Assembly: GCF_017876095.1 (NCBI RefSeq)
Contig: NZ_JAGINM010000005.1
Location: 186,001 to 250,000 of the forward strand
From: Azospirillum agricola
GTDB taxonomy: Bacteria > Pseudomonadota > Alphaproteobacteria > Azospirillales > Azospirillaceae
DNA length: 64,000 bases
Direction: 5' to 3'
The notes beneath the pieces were generated by a model that was not told the origin of the DNA, made no database searches, and saw only the letters and a program-made list of their open reading frames with translations. Position numbers and translations under genes: made by a program. Positions within the stretch are counted from its first letter, which is position 1, and every line of letters begins with the position of its first letter. This document shows positions 17,054-28,457 of the stretch, piece by piece.

Positions 17054-17698
17054 ATGCTGCTCCGCGCATTCCGTTCGCTGATGCCGAAGGAGGAACGCTT
17101 CGTCGACCAGTTCGTCGAGCAGGCCCGCCACATCGTGGCCGCCGCCGCCGCGCTGGAAGCGGTCATGGACGCCAGCCCCGACGAACGCCCCCAGCGCATC
17201 GCCGCGCTGAAGAAGGTCGAGAAGGACGCCGACCACATCGCCAAGGAAGCCGGGCGCGACCTGCACCGCGCCTTCATCACGCCGTTCGACCGCTCCGACA
17301 TCCTGTCGCTGATCAACGCGCTGGACGACGCCATCGACCTGATGGACGAGGTGCCGCGCCACGCCGGCCTGTACGGGGTCGTCAGCTTCGACGACCCGAT
17401 GCGCCGTTTCGTGGCGCTGATCCGCCAGCAGGCCGGCGTGCTGGTCGAGCTGATGCCGCTGCTGGGATCCATCGCCCGCAACGCCGACCGCATCGGCCAG
17501 CTCTGCGGCCGGCTGTCGGATCTGGAGGACGAGGCCGACGACATCCTGCGCAACGCGCTCCAGGCGCTGATCGCCGAGCGGCCGGACATGATCGCCTTCC
17601 TCGGCCGGCGCGAGCTGTACGAGATGCTGGAGGCGGTGACCGACCGCTGCGACGACGTCGGCGACCTCGTCGCGGGCATCACGCTCGATCAGGTCTGA
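17054..17698 (+). CDS. DUF47 (PhoU-like) Pit accessory protein
   Basis: 214 residues, nearly all helical. Conserved features of the DUF47/TIGR00153 family are visible: FVDQFVEQARHIVAAA near the start, LKKVEKDADHIAKEAGRDLHRAFITPFDR near 55-84, LINALDDAIDLMDEV, and the acidic ending EAVTDRCDDVGDLVAGITL. These proteins resemble PhoU and accompany low-affinity phosphate transporters, probably gating them or linking them to phosphate status. Pit follows after 10 bases, and a Pho box precedes this gene. Confidence 0.92.
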   Translation: MLLRAFRSLMPKEERFVDQFVEQARHIVAAAAALEAVMDASPDERPQRIAALKKVEKDADHIAKEAGRDLHRAFITPFDRSDILSLINALDDAIDLMDEVPRHAGLYGVVSFDDPMRRFVALIRQQAGVLVELMPLLGSIARNADRIGQLCGRLSDLEDEADDILRNALQALIAERPDMIAFLGRRELYEMLEAVTDRCDDVGDLVAGITLDQV

Positions 17699-17708
17699 GA
17701 TCCCGCCG

Positions 17709-18722
17709 ATGGACGCCCTTCAGATCGGCCTGCCGGCGCTCGCCTTCATCATCCTGGTGGCGCTCGCCTTCGATTTCATCAACGGGCTGCACGACGCGGC
17801 GAACTCGATCGCCACCGTGGTGTCGACCCGCGTGCTGTCCCCGAAGCTGGCCGTCGCCTGGGCGGCCTTCTTCAACTTCATCGCCTTCCTGTTCTTCGGC
17901 CTGCACGTCGCCACCACCATCGGCACCGGGCTGGTCGAGCCGTCGGTGATCGACCCGGCGGTGATCCTGGGGGCGCTGTGCGGCGCCATCGGCTGGAACC
18001 TGTTCACCTGGTGGCTGGGGCTGCCCTCCTCCTCCTCGCACGCGCTGGTCGGCGGGCTGGCCGGGGCCGGCATCGCCAAGGCGGGGGTGGGGTCCATCGT
18101 CGCCAGCGGCTTCTTCAAGACCGCCGTCGCCATCGTGCTGTCGCCGACCATCGGCCTGCTGCTGGCGCTGCTGCTGGTGCTGATCATCTCGTGGGCGCTG
18201 CGCAAGGCGCCGCCCTTCGCGGTCGACCGCCAGTTCCGCCACTGGCAGCTCGTCTCCGCCGCCCTCTACAGCCTGGGCCACGGCGGCAACGACGCGCAGA
18301 AGACGATGGGCATCATCGCCGTGCTGCTGTTCAGCCAGGGCATGCTGGGCGACACCTTCTACGTTCCCTTCTGGGTCATCCTGGCCTGCCAGGCGGCGAT
18401 GGGGCTGGGCACGCTGATGGGCGGCTGGCGCATCGTCCGCACCATGGGCTCGCGCATCACCGACCTGAAGCCCTACCAGGGCTTCTGCGCCGAGACGGCG
18501 GGCGCCATCACGCTGTTCGGCGCGACGTGGCTCGGCATCCCGGTGTCCACCACCCACACCATCACCGGCGCCATCGTCGGAGTCGGCTCCGCCCGCCGCA
18601 CCTCGGCGGTGCGCTGGGGGCTGGCGGGGCGGATCGTCTGGGCCTGGGTACTGACGATTCCGGCCTCGGCGACGGTCGCCTACGTCTCCTACCTCGTCAC
18701 GGCGGCCCTTCTGCTCCCCTGA
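17709..18722 (+). CDS. pit: Low-affinity inorganic phosphate transporter
   Basis: 337 residues, inner membrane, about ten hydrophobic segments. The inverted-repeat signatures of the PiT family are present: INGLHDAANSIATVVSTR near 23-40 and SLGHGGNDAQKTMGIIAV near 191-208, along with GLPSSSSHALVGGL. It imports phosphate as a metal-phosphate complex, driven by the proton gradient. It is the second gene of the DUF47-pit operon. A hairpin at 18742-18763 follows the stop. Confidence 0.93.
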   Translation: MDALQIGLPALAFIILVALAFDFINGLHDAANSIATVVSTRVLSPKLAVAWAAFFNFIAFLFFGLHVATTIGTGLVEPSVIDPAVILGALCGAIGWNLFTWWLGLPSSSSHALVGGLAGAGIAKAGVGSIVASGFFKTAVAIVLSPTIGLLLALLLVLIISWALRKAPPFAVDRQFRHWQLVSAALYSLGHGGNDAQKTMGIIAVLLFSQGMLGDTFYVPFWVILACQAAMGLGTLMGGWRIVRTMGSRITDLKPYQGFCAETAGAITLFGATWLGIPVSTTHTITGAIVGVGSARRTSAVRWGLAGRIVWAWVLTIPASATVAYVSYLVTAALLLP

Positions 18723-18741
18723 GAGGGAAAAAACATGCGGC

Positions 18742-18763
18742 GCGAACGGGTTGAGCCGTTCGC
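18742..18763 (+). terminator. Hairpin after pit
   Basis: GCGAACGG (18742-18749) and CCGTTCGC (18756-18763) form an 8-bp stem with a 6-base loop, 20 bases after the pit stop. There is no T-run, so it may be a weak or Rho-assisted terminator. Confidence 0.5.
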
Positions 18764-18834
18764 ACGCAAGCATGGCCTTGACCCGGACGGTCGGGAACGG
18801 CAGAATCGCTGGGGTCGAGACAGGACACCGGTAC

Positions 18835-19191
18835 ATGCCGCACATCGAGCGCACCGATCAAGGCGATCAGTATGTTCTTCCGGGCACGGAGCGCCGGACG
18901 GTTCCCGGTCTGCCCTACGCGGCGGAACCCGACGGCCAGTTGACCCTGCATTTCTACGCCCCTCCGCGCGACGAGGAGCGCCGCGCCCGCCCCACCGCCG
19001 CCGTGCCTGCCGCCATGCCCACCGGCCCCCTGACCGCCGCCATGCCTGCCGCCGCCATGCCCACCACCAGCATGCCGGCCCCCGCCACCCCGGCGACGGA
19101 GAAGGCGCGCGGCAAGGGGGGCACCGCCTCGGCCGCCGGGCTGTTCGGCCGCCGGCTGGCGCATTTCCCGCAGGTCTTCGACCCGGCCTGA
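18835..19191 (+). CDS. Hypothetical protein with Ala/Met/Pro-rich middle
   Basis: 118 residues from the ATG at 18835, preceded by agga. The first 45 residues form a compact hydrophilic start (MPHIERTDQGDQYVLPG, then QLTLHFYAPPRDEE). Residues about 55-90 are a low-complexity run of AAMP/TSMP/PAP units, and the end (SAAGLFGRRLAHFPQVFDPA) is better ordered. No family recognised. It lies between pit and a convergent hybrid kinase gene. Confidence 0.5.
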   Translation: MPHIERTDQGDQYVLPGTERRTVPGLPYAAEPDGQLTLHFYAPPRDEERRARPTAAVPAAMPTGPLTAAMPAAAMPTTSMPAPATPATEKARGKGGTASAAGLFGRRLAHFPQVFDPA

Positions 19192-19270
19192 CGGCCGTTT
19201 CCCCGCCCGCTCCCCACGCTTTCCATCGGCGCCCCCCGCCCTCGCGCCGGCGTCATCATGCCGAATCGGG

Positions 19271-21955
19271 TCAGACGCGCGACGCGCTGGCCCGGGCGTC
19301 GTCGATGGCCTTCGCCGCCTCCCGCAGCAGACGGGCACGGTCGTAGGGCTTGCCGACATGGCCGTCCATCCCGGCGCGCCGGCATTCCGCGATCTCCTCC
19401 GGCATGTTCCCGGCGGTCAGGGCGAGGATGGGCACGGTCCCGCGCGGCGGCGGCATGGCGCGGATCAACCGGGTCGCCTCCAGCCCGTTCATCACCGGCA
19501 TGTGGACGTCCATCAGCACGAGGTCGTAACCGGCCCCGCCGCGCATCGCCTCCACCGCCGCGGCGCCGTCGGCGACGAGATCCAGCCCGTACCCGCTCTG
19601 TTGGAAGATGGCCGCCAGAAGCTCGCGGTTGATCTCCAGATCCTCGGCGATCAGCAGGCGCGCCGCGTGGCCGGACGGGCCGGCGGACGGCGCGGCGCCG
19701 GTCATCGGCGCCTCGGCGGCCGTTCCGGAAGCCGCCATCTCGGGGGCGGCCATCTCGGGGGCGGCCTTCCCGCGTCCGGCCCGGACGGCGGCGGCGCGGG
19801 CCAGATGCTGCCGCAGATCCTCGGGGGCGTAAGGCTTGGCGATCATGGCGACCTCCGGCCCGATGCCGTCGCCCGCCCCCACCGCATGGGCCGCGAAACC
19901 CGAGGTCAGCAGAACCGGCAGCCCCGGCCGCAGCCGTTGCGCGTGCCGGGCCAGCTCGGTGCCGGGCATGCCGGGCGGCATCACCACGTCGGTGAACAGC
20001 AGGTCGAGCGGCTGCTTTCCCGTCAGCACGACCAGCGCCGCGTTGGCGTTCGCCGCCTCGACCACCGCATGCCCCCACTCGCGCAGCAACTCCGCCGTCC
20101 CCATGCGGATGATCGGATCGTCCTCCACCAGCAGGACGCCCAGCGGCCCGTCGCCGCGCGACGGAGCCGGCCGCATCTCCCCCGGCTCCGCCTTGTCCGG
20201 CTCCACCGGCAGGACGCGCGCGCTCGGCAGCCGGGCCGTCACCGTGGTTCCGACGCCCAGCGTGCTGCGCAGCGACAGGGTGCCGCCGTGCAGTTCCACC
20301 AGCCGCCGGGTCAGCGGCAGGCCGAGGCCGGTGCCCTCGACCCGGCGGTTGACCGCGCTGTCGACCCGGCCGAACGGCTCCATCACCCGCTCCAGATCCT
20401 CCGGCGGAATGCCGAATCCGGTGTCGATGACGCGGATCTCCAGCGCACCGGATTCCATGTCGGCGGTCACCGTCACCGACCCGCCCGACGGCGTGTATTT
20501 CACCGCGTTGGCGATCAGGTTCAGCAGAATCTGGCGCAGGCGCCGCTCGTCGCCGCGCAGGAAGCGCGCACCGGGAGCCACCATGACCGCCAGCGTCACC
20601 CCGGCCCGCTCGGCGCGCGGCGTCAGCATGCGGACGGCGAAGGTCGCGGCGGCGTCGAGATCGACGCGCCCCTCGACGAGTCGCAGGTTTCCCGCCTCCG
20701 CCTGCGCGTGGTCGAGGATCTCGTTGATGAGTTCCAGCAGATGCTGGCCGGAATCACGGACGTTGGCGGCGAAGTGCCGGTAGACGGGAACCCCGACCGG
20801 CCCCTCCGACTCCCGCGCGATCAGGTCGGAGAAGCCGATCACCGCGTTCAGCGGCGTGCGCAGCTCGTGGCTGAGGCTGGCGAGGAACTCCCCCTTGCCC
20901 CGGTTGGCCGCTTCCGCCGCCTCCTTGGCGCGGGTCAGCTCGCCGGCCAGCCGGGTCACCTCGTCGCGCTCGGCGCCGGCCCGCTCGGCGGTGTCCCGCG
21001 CCTCGGCGAGCTGGAGCTGGGTCCGCCGCTCGCGGTCGAGGTAGCGGAAGCCCCAGCCCATGGTCAGCAGGATGATCAGGCTGCCGACCAGCGCCTCGAC
21101 GATCGTGTCGACGGCGCGCGACCGCCATTCGGCCAGCGCCTCCGTCCGCTCGATGCCGGCCAGGACGATCAGGCCGTAGTCGCGCATGGTCCGGTAGGCG
21201 GCGAAGCGCGACACGCCGTCGAGCACCGAGGGGGAGACGTACGTCCCCTCCGGCGCCTCCTTCAGCTTGCTCTGGAACAGCAGTCCGCCGGCGACGCTGC
21301 GCCCGACCATGTCCCGCATGTCGGGGCGGCGGCCGACCACCGTGCCGTCCGGCCGGTAGACGCCGATCAGCGGGTTGAAGTCGAAGCCCAGCAGGTCGTA
21401 GAAGCCGGTCAGGTAATCGACGCTCATCGCCACGGCGGCGACGCCGACGAAGGCGCCCTCCTGGTCGCGCAGCGGGCGCGAGACGGTGAAGATCATCCGT
21501 CGCTCGGGCGTCCGCCCGATCACCGCCGGGCCGACGAACAGCCGGTCGCTCTCCTGCGCCGCGCGGAAATAGTCGCGGTCGGGCACCGTCAGCGGACGGC
21601 CGGGAAAGCTGGTGCTTTCCAGAACCGCGCGCCCCCGCGCGTCGATGAGCCAGATCGACTCGCCGCCGTCGACATGGGCGGCGTACTCGCGCAGCCGCTT
21701 CCAGTGGTCCAGGTCGCGGACGGCGTCGATGCCGCCGGCCTCCGCCACCATCGCCGCCGCCTGGTCGAGCGAGATGGCGGCCCCCCGGATCGCCCGGTGG
21801 ACATGCTCCTCCACCACCCTGGTCATGTCGCGGACCATGGAGTAGCGGCGCTGCACCGTGTCCTGGTAATCGCGGTGCACCATCAGCGCCGCGTTGCCCA
21901 TCATCGCGGACAGGACGATCGCCACCGCCAAAGAGCCTCGGACCAAACGGCTCAA
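19271..21955 (-). CDS. Hybrid sensor histidine kinase with two receivers
   Basis: 894 residues. A membrane helix near the N-terminus, a periplasmic dCache-like domain (about 35-290, with WLIDARGRAVLES and DRDYFRAAQ) and a second helix near 295-315 precede the kinase. HisKA has SHELRTPLNAVIGF; the ATPase domain has NLIANAVKYTP, DTGFGIPPEDL and GTGLGLPLTRRLVELHGG. Two receivers follow, with acceptor Asp in LLFTDVVMPP and in LVLMDVHMPV, joined by an Ala/Pro/Met-rich linker holding a tandem APEMA repeat. It senses an extracellular or periplasmic ligand; no partner regulator is adjacent. It is downstream of the LysR gene on the same strand but 131 bases away. Confidence 0.9.
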   Translation of the reverse strand: MSRLVRGSLAVAIVLSAMMGNAALMVHRDYQDTVQRRYSMVRDMTRVVEEHVHRAIRGAAISLDQAAAMVAEAGGIDAVRDLDHWKRLREYAAHVDGGESIWLIDARGRAVLESTSFPGRPLTVPDRDYFRAAQESDRLFVGPAVIGRTPERRMIFTVSRPLRDQEGAFVGVAAVAMSVDYLTGFYDLLGFDFNPLIGVYRPDGTVVGRRPDMRDMVGRSVAGGLLFQSKLKEAPEGTYVSPSVLDGVSRFAAYRTMRDYGLIVLAGIERTEALAEWRSRAVDTIVEALVGSLIILLTMGWGFRYLDRERRTQLQLAEARDTAERAGAERDEVTRLAGELTRAKEAAEAANRGKGEFLASLSHELRTPLNAVIGFSDLIARESEGPVGVPVYRHFAANVRDSGQHLLELINEILDHAQAEAGNLRLVEGRVDLDAAATFAVRMLTPRAERAGVTLAVMVAPGARFLRGDERRLRQILLNLIANAVKYTPSGGSVTVTADMESGALEIRVIDTGFGIPPEDLERVMEPFGRVDSAVNRRVEGTGLGLPLTRRLVELHGGTLSLRSTLGVGTTVTARLPSARVLPVEPDKAEPGEMRPAPSRGDGPLGVLLVEDDPIIRMGTAELLREWGHAVVEAANANAALVVLTGKQPLDLLFTDVVMPPGMPGTELARHAQRLRPGLPVLLTSGFAAHAVGAGDGIGPEVAMIAKPYAPEDLRQHLARAAAVRAGRGKAAPEMAAPEMAASGTAAEAPMTGAAPSAGPSGHAARLLIAEDLEINRELLAAIFQQSGYGLDLVADGAAAVEAMRGGAGYDLVLMDVHMPVMNGLEATRLIRAMPPPRGTVPILALTAGNMPEEIAECRRAGMDGHVGKPYDRARLLREAAKAIDDARASASRV

Positions 21956-22086
21956 CCGTTCCCCCTGGATGTCGTCCGGACACGCAAAAAAAACTTCAGG
22001 TCCAAACTATCACATCCGCCAAGGCCACGCCCGCGCCAATTCCGGATCCAGCCGGTCCGCGCCCCGGCATCCTCGCCCCCGGCATC

Positions 22087-22935
22087 TCACCCCAGGTGGC
22101 GGCACATCTCCAGGAAGTCCTCGCGCTCCGGCCAGCGCTCGCCGCCGCCGGCGTACAGGCAGAAGGCGGCGGCCGGCAAGGGCGGCAGCGCCAACTCCGC
22201 GCCGACGTCGGCCAGCAGCGGCCCGGTCAGGCTGTGGCGGGTCCGCACGGTCAGCCCGACGCCGGCCTCCACCGCCGCGCGCAGCCCGGCGAGGCTGGGG
22301 CTGGTCACCGCGACGCGCGACGCCCTCCCGGCCGCCGCCAGCGCGTCGAGCGCCGCCGTGCGGAAGCTGCACGGGGGCTCGAACAGGGCGAGCGGCACCG
22401 GCCGGTCCGGCGCGGGAACCGCCCCGCGCGCGCCGATCCACAGCATCCGCTCCTCCGCCAGCACGCCGCGGTTGGCCACCCCGTCGCGCCGCAGGGCGAT
22501 GGCAAGGTCGAGCGCGCCGCCCTGCACCGCCTCGATCACCGCTGCCGAGCGATCGATGCGCAGGGTCAGCTCGACCGCCGGATGCTCGCGGGCGAAGCGG
22601 CGCAGCAGGCCGGGCAGCACCGCCTCGGCGATGTCCTGGGTGGCGCCGACCCGCAGCGGCCGGGAACCGGCGGCGCGGAAGGCCAGCAGCGTCTCGTCGC
22701 TCAGCGCCAGCAGCCGGCGCGCGAAGCCGACCAGCCGCTCCCCCGCCAGCGTCAACTCCACCCCGCGCGCGTTGCGGCGCAGGAGGACGGCGCCCAGTTC
22801 CTCCTCCAGCTTCTGGATGTGCAGGCTGACGGCCGAGGGCGAACGCCCGACCAGATCGGCGGTTTCGGTGAAGCTCCGCCCCTCCGCGATCAGCAGGAAG
22901 GAGCGCAGGAGGGCGAGATCGAGCGTGCGCTGCAT
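22087..22935 (-). CDS. LysR-family transcriptional regulator
   Basis: 282 residues from the ATG at 22935; an ATG seven codons upstream is possible. The winged-helix domain spans about 5-62 (LLRSFLLIAEGRSFTETADLVGRS, then SAVSLHIQKLEEELG), followed by the two-lobed effector domain (LRVGATQDIAEAVLPGLL, LDLAIALRRDG). It is divergent from a tautomerase gene with 93 bases between the starts. LysR proteins commonly control the divergent neighbour, so the tautomerase is the first candidate target. Confidence 0.9.
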   Translation of the reverse strand: MQRTLDLALLRSFLLIAEGRSFTETADLVGRSPSAVSLHIQKLEEELGAVLLRRNARGVELTLAGERLVGFARRLLALSDETLLAFRAAGSRPLRVGATQDIAEAVLPGLLRRFAREHPAVELTLRIDRSAAVIEAVQGGALDLAIALRRDGVANRGVLAEERMLWIGARGAVPAPDRPVPLALFEPPCSFRTAALDALAAAGRASRVAVTSPSLAGLRAAVEAGVGLTVRTRHSLTGPLLADVGAELALPPLPAAAFCLYAGGGERWPEREDFLEMCRHLG

Positions 22936-23028
22936 GATGCAATTTAACTCGATCATAGATGCCGATAAACCAATTTTTCTTGATCACAAGGCGGCGCTAG
23001 GCTGCGCGGGACAACAACGGAGGCCCTC
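22936..23028. promoter_or_regulatory. Divergent promoter, LysR gene / tautomerase gene
   Basis: 93 bases, AT-rich in the middle (ccaatttttcttgatcac). The expected place for the LysR binding site. A tgatgcaatttaactcgatca stretch near the LysR start has the loose T-N11-A form. No firm promoter hexamers. Confidence 0.45.
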
Positions 23029-23433
23029 ATGCCGATCATCACCGTGAAGATTTCCGCCGACCCGTCCCCCGCCCGCACGAAGCGGCTGGCCGAGGGCATC
23101 GTCGCCATCACCGCGCGGGTCCTGCGCAAGCGGCCCGACCTCACCGCCGTCGCCATCGACCACACGCCGCCCGAACACTGGCACGTCGGCGGCAAGAGCC
23201 TCGCCGAGCAGGGCAAGGCCAGCTTCTGGCTGGACATCAAGGTGGTCGACGGCACCAACACCAAGGACGAGAAGGCCGCCTATCACCAGGCGATCCTCGT
23301 CTTCATGGAGGAGGTGTTGGGGCCGCTGCACGAGGAGAGCTACATCCTGGTCCATGAGGTGCCGGCCGACGCCTACGGCTATGGCGGACGGACGCAGGAA
23401 CACCGCTACATCGCCGGCAAGCTGGCGGCGTAG
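23029..23433 (+). CDS. Tautomerase-family protein
   Basis: 134 residues. The mature N-terminus would be Pro (MPIITVKIS), the catalytic base of 4-oxalocrotonate tautomerase-like enzymes. At 134 residues it is about twice the 62-residue short form, closer to MIF-like or fused-length members; the central RKRPDLTAVAIDHTPPEHW and KASFWLDIKVVDGT fit the beta-alpha-beta pattern. A keto-enol isomerisation in some catabolic route is likely, with substrate unknown. The divergent LysR gene probably controls it. Confidence 0.82.
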   Translation: MPIITVKISADPSPARTKRLAEGIVAITARVLRKRPDLTAVAIDHTPPEHWHVGGKSLAEQGKASFWLDIKVVDGTNTKDEKAAYHQAILVFMEEVLGPLHEESYILVHEVPADAYGYGGRTQEHRYIAGKLAA

Positions 23434-23520
23434 GCGTCGCAGCATGGTGGGGGCGTGTCGGCGTCACGTCCACGCCCCTTTCCGCGCCGCGCGCTCGGGC
23501 GAGGAGGCGCGCCGCAGCTC

Positions 23521-23534
23521 ATACGACGTCGTAT
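23521..23534. promoter_or_regulatory. Perfect 14-base palindrome between convergent genes
   Basis: atacgacgtcgtat is its own reverse complement and has no loop, so it suits a dimeric DNA-binding protein better than a terminator. It lies between the tautomerase and Lrp gene ends. No partner is known. Confidence 0.4.
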
Positions 23535-23561
23535 AGCGGGCACGAAACGGTGCGGTTTCCC

Positions 23562-24038
23562 TCACCCCGCCGGCTCGTCCACCATCGTCATCCCCGGACG
23601 GATCACGCTGCGGATGGCGAAGCTCGACTGGATGCGCACCACGCCGGGCAGGCGCGACAGCGATTCCTTGTAGAGCCGGTCGTAATCCGCCGCGTCCTGC
23701 GCCACCACCCGCAGCAGGTAATCGGAGCTGCCGGACAGCAGGTAGCATTCCCGCACCTCCGGGCAGCGGCGGACGGCGGCGTCGAATCGGCGAAGATAGT
23801 CGTCGGTCTGCCGCTCCAGCGTGATCTGCACGATGACGGTGACCGAACGGTCGGCGTCGGTGGTCTCGACGATGGCGGTGTAGCCCCGGATCACGCCGGA
23901 ATGCTCCAGCATGTGCAGGCGGCGCAGGCAGGCCGACGGCGACAGCCCGACCTCCGCCGCCAGCTTGGCGTTGCTCATGCGGCCGTCCTTGCGGAGCAGG
24001 CGGAGGATCTTGTGGTCGAGGGCGTCGAGGGCGTGCAT
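23562..24038 (-). CDS. Lrp/AsnC-family regulator
   Basis: 158 residues from the ATG at 24038, the usual length; the frame is open to 24191 but the extra 51 residues are unlike the family. The helix-turn-helix domain is at about 5-50 (LDHKILRLLRKDGR, SNAKLAAEVGLS, SACLRRLHMLE), and the C-terminal RAM domain at about 65-150 (VTVIVQITLERQTDDYLRRF, LLSGSSDYLLRVVAQD). It is divergent from ald, and in many proteobacteria such a regulator switches alanine dehydrogenase on with L-alanine; that is the expected job here. Confidence 0.9.
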   Translation of the reverse strand: MHALDALDHKILRLLRKDGRMSNAKLAAEVGLSPSACLRRLHMLEHSGVIRGYTAIVETTDADRSVTVIVQITLERQTDDYLRRFDAAVRRCPEVRECYLLSGSSDYLLRVVAQDAADYDRLYKESLSRLPGVVRIQSSFAIRSVIRPGMTMVDEPAG

Positions 24039-24196
24039 GCAACTTTGTTCGAAAGTTTGAGCGATCGTGCGAGGGCACCCGCCCATTATCGCCGAATCAT
24101 GCAAGGCTTTGCAAAGATCCTCCCCATTCGCCCGGCGTATAGTGACCTTACGGTGACAATCCGCCCCGCTGAATTTTTCAAGAGGAACCAACGCCC
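24039..24196. promoter_or_regulatory. Divergent promoter, Lrp-type regulator / ald
   Basis: 158 AT-richer bases. It contains AACTTT-N5-AAAGTT (24041-24046 and 24052-24057) and tgcaaggctttgca-type symmetry near 24100-24114, both plausible Lrp sites. TATAGT (24138-24143) could be the ald minus-10. ald has aagagga upstream of its ATG. Confidence 0.5.
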
Positions 24197-25315
24197 ATGC
24201 GCCTCGGTGTTCCGAAGGAAATCAAGGACCACGAGTACCGCGTCGGGCTGACGCCGGGCTCGGTGCGCGAACTGGCGGCGGACGGACACGAGCTGCTCGT
24301 CCAGGCCGGCGCGGGCGCGGAGATCGGCTTTTCCGACGAGGATTACCGGGCCGCCGGAGCCACCATCGCGGGAAGCGCCGAGGATGTCTTCGCCATGGCG
24401 GAGATGATTGTCAAGGTCAAGGAGCCGCAGCCGACGGAATGCCGCAGGCTGCGCCCCGGCCAGCTCATCTTCACCTATCTGCATCTCGCCCCCGATCCGG
24501 AACAGGCGCGGCTGCTGATGGAGAGCGGCTGCACCGCCATCGCCTACGAGACGGTGACCGACCGCCAGGGCCGCCTGCCGCTGCTGGCGCCGATGTCGGA
24601 GATCGCCGGGCGCATGGCGATCCAGGTCGGCGCGACCGCCCTGCACAAGAGCGCGGGCGGCTCCGGCGTGCTGCTGGGCGGCGTGCCGGGCGTGCTGCCG
24701 GGCAAGGTGCTGGTCATCGGCGGCGGCGTGGTCGGCGCCAACGCGGCGCGCATGGCGATGGGGCTGGGCGCCGACGTGGTGATCGCCGACCGCTCGATGC
24801 CGCGCCTCGCCCAGCTCGACGACCAGTTCGGGCCGCGGCTGAAGACGGTCTACGCCTCGGCCGACGCGCTCGACCGGCTGGTCGCCGACGCCGATCTGGT
24901 GATCGGCGCCGTGCTGGTGGTGGGCGCCGCCGCCCCCAAGCTGGTGTCGCGCGGACAGCTCGGCCGGATGCGCCGGGGCTCGGTGCTGGTCGACGTCGCC
25001 ATCGACCAGGGCGGCTGTTTCGAGACCAGCCACGCCACCACCCACTCCGACCCGACCTATGTGGTCGACGGCATCGTCCATTACTGCGTCGCCAACATGC
25101 CGGGGGCGGTCGCCCGCACCTCGACCCAGGCGCTGAACCACGCCACCCTGCCCTTCGTCCAGGCGCTGGCCGGCAAGGGCTGGCGCCGGGCGCTGGCCGA
25201 GGATGGGCATCTGCGCGACGGGCTGAACGTCCATGACGGCCGCATCACCCATCCGGCGGTGGCGGAAGCGCTCGGCCACCCGTTCCACGACCCGCAGGCG
25301 CTGCTGGGGGTCTGA
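24197..25315 (+). CDS. ald: Alanine dehydrogenase
   Basis: 372 residues, full length. It converts L-alanine to pyruvate and ammonia with NAD. Visible landmarks are the start [20 protein letters not shown], Lys in MIVKVKEP (near 74), His in FTYLHLAPD (near 95), the NAD-binding turn [17 protein letters not shown] (near 173-189), and [14 protein letters not shown] with the catalytic-region Asp near 268. ATG has aagagga upstream. Expression is probably set by the divergent Lrp-type regulator. No clear terminator follows. Confidence 0.95.
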   Translation: MRLGVPKEIKDHEYRVGLTPGSVRELAADGHELLVQAGAGAEIGFSDEDYRAAGATIAGSAEDVFAMAEMIVKVKEPQPTECRRLRPGQLIFTYLHLAPDPEQARLLMESGCTAIAYETVTDRQGRLPLLAPMSEIAGRMAIQVGATALHKSAGGSGVLLGGVPGVLPGKVLVIGGGVVGANAARMAMGLGADVVIADRSMPRLAQLDDQFGPRLKTVYASADALDRLVADADLVIGAVLVVGAAAPKLVSRGQLGRMRRGSVLVDVAIDQGGCFETSHATTHSDPTYVVDGIVHYCVANMPGAVARTSTQALNHATLPFVQALAGKGWRRALAEDGHLRDGLNVHDGRITHPAVAEALGHPFHDPQALLGV

Positions 25316-25688
25316 TTGCTTGAAAGCGAAGAAAATATCTCGCGCCCTTGGGGGCATCGAAATTTTTTGCGGAAACCTTCCAAATTTTTCGAACGTTTGT
25401 TGTTTTTTTCGCCCATCGGAAAGAGAGAGTTGCGTCCACGGATCGAGTTGCTTTACGTGTCTGTAACAAGAAAAGGGTCAGCATACGCCACCGGCACCAA
25501 AGTGCCGGGGCCGCCAATTAAGAACAGATTTTGAACAGGGTAAGGCTCGGCGTGTAACGCCGGCCGGGTTGGAGCGGGCGGGGATTCCGTCCGTCATGGC
25601 CGTTGCATCGTCAAAAACACAAAACCGGCAGCGATGCCGGTGGGACGCCGTGGCTGAACGCCACGCCGCGTATGGGGGAACTGTTCGC

Positions 25689-25796
25689 ATGGTCGCTTAC
25701 CGCGCTTTCGACCGGGTGAAGCAGGCGCATCGCCGCGCCGCCCGCCGCACTGGCCGAAGATCACAGGAATTCGCGATGCGCGCCCGCGCCTGTTAA
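25689..25796 (+). CDS. Possible 35-residue Arg-rich small protein or leader peptide
   Basis: The ATG at 25689 has gggggaa eight bases upstream. The product is 35 residues with about eleven Arg (KQAHRRAARRTGRRSQ in the middle) and ends in Cys. It lies between two hairpins and a terminator-like structure. It is not rich in Leu, Ile or Val, so a classical branched-chain leader peptide is unlikely. It could equally be chance coding in a structured RNA. Confidence 0.3.
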   Translation: MVAYRAFDRVKQAHRRAARRTGRRSQEFAMRARAC

Positions 25797-25827
25797 GGCG
25801 CGTCCGCATCATCCCGACGCCGCGACA

Positions 25828-25856
25828 CCTCCGCCGGACCCCTCCGGCGGGGCTTT
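25828..25856 (+). terminator. Terminator-like hairpin inside the liv upstream gap
   Basis: CCGCCGG (25831-25837) pairs with CCGGCGG (25844-25850), extendable by a G-T pair and a C-G pair, and is followed by cttt. It would end a short transcript 200 bases before livH, or act as an attenuator. Confidence 0.5.
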
Positions 25857-26052
25857 CGCCGCAAGCGGGTGCGGCGGCGGGGTTCCAAGCGTCCCCTGCC
25901 TCGGTCCGGTCCGTCCTCCCCCGTTCGGTCCGGACCGGAACCTCGCCGCCACACACGGCCGCCCACCGGCCTCAGCACCCCTCACACCACCTGTCAACGA
26001 AAGCCGGTCGTCTGGGAGACGCGGTTCTGGAAGACTGGGAGATGCCAGCCTG

Positions 26053-26958
<906 letters not shown>

Positions 26959-26963
26959 GCCCC

Positions 26964-28453
<1,490 letters not shown>

Positions 28454-28457
<4 letters not shown>

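Larger units (their letters stand above)
25316..26052 (+). other. Long structured gap upstream of the liv operon
   Basis: 737 bases. The first 150 are AT-rich with T-runs. Then come four hairpins: CCGGCAC/GTGCCGG (25491-25508), CGGCG/CGCCG (25548-25562), CCGGCA-GCGA-TGCCGG with a GNRA loop (25625-25640) and CGTGGC/GCCACG (25649-25665). A short ORF (25689-25796) and a terminator-like hairpin (25831-25850) follow, about 200 bases before livH. It may be a leader with attenuation control or hold a small RNA gene; I do not recognise a known riboswitch class. Confidence 0.5.

Noticed and set aside
25689..25796. Classical leucine leader peptide before liv
   Set aside because: The short ORF is Arg/Ala-rich, with no run of Leu, Ile or Val codons.
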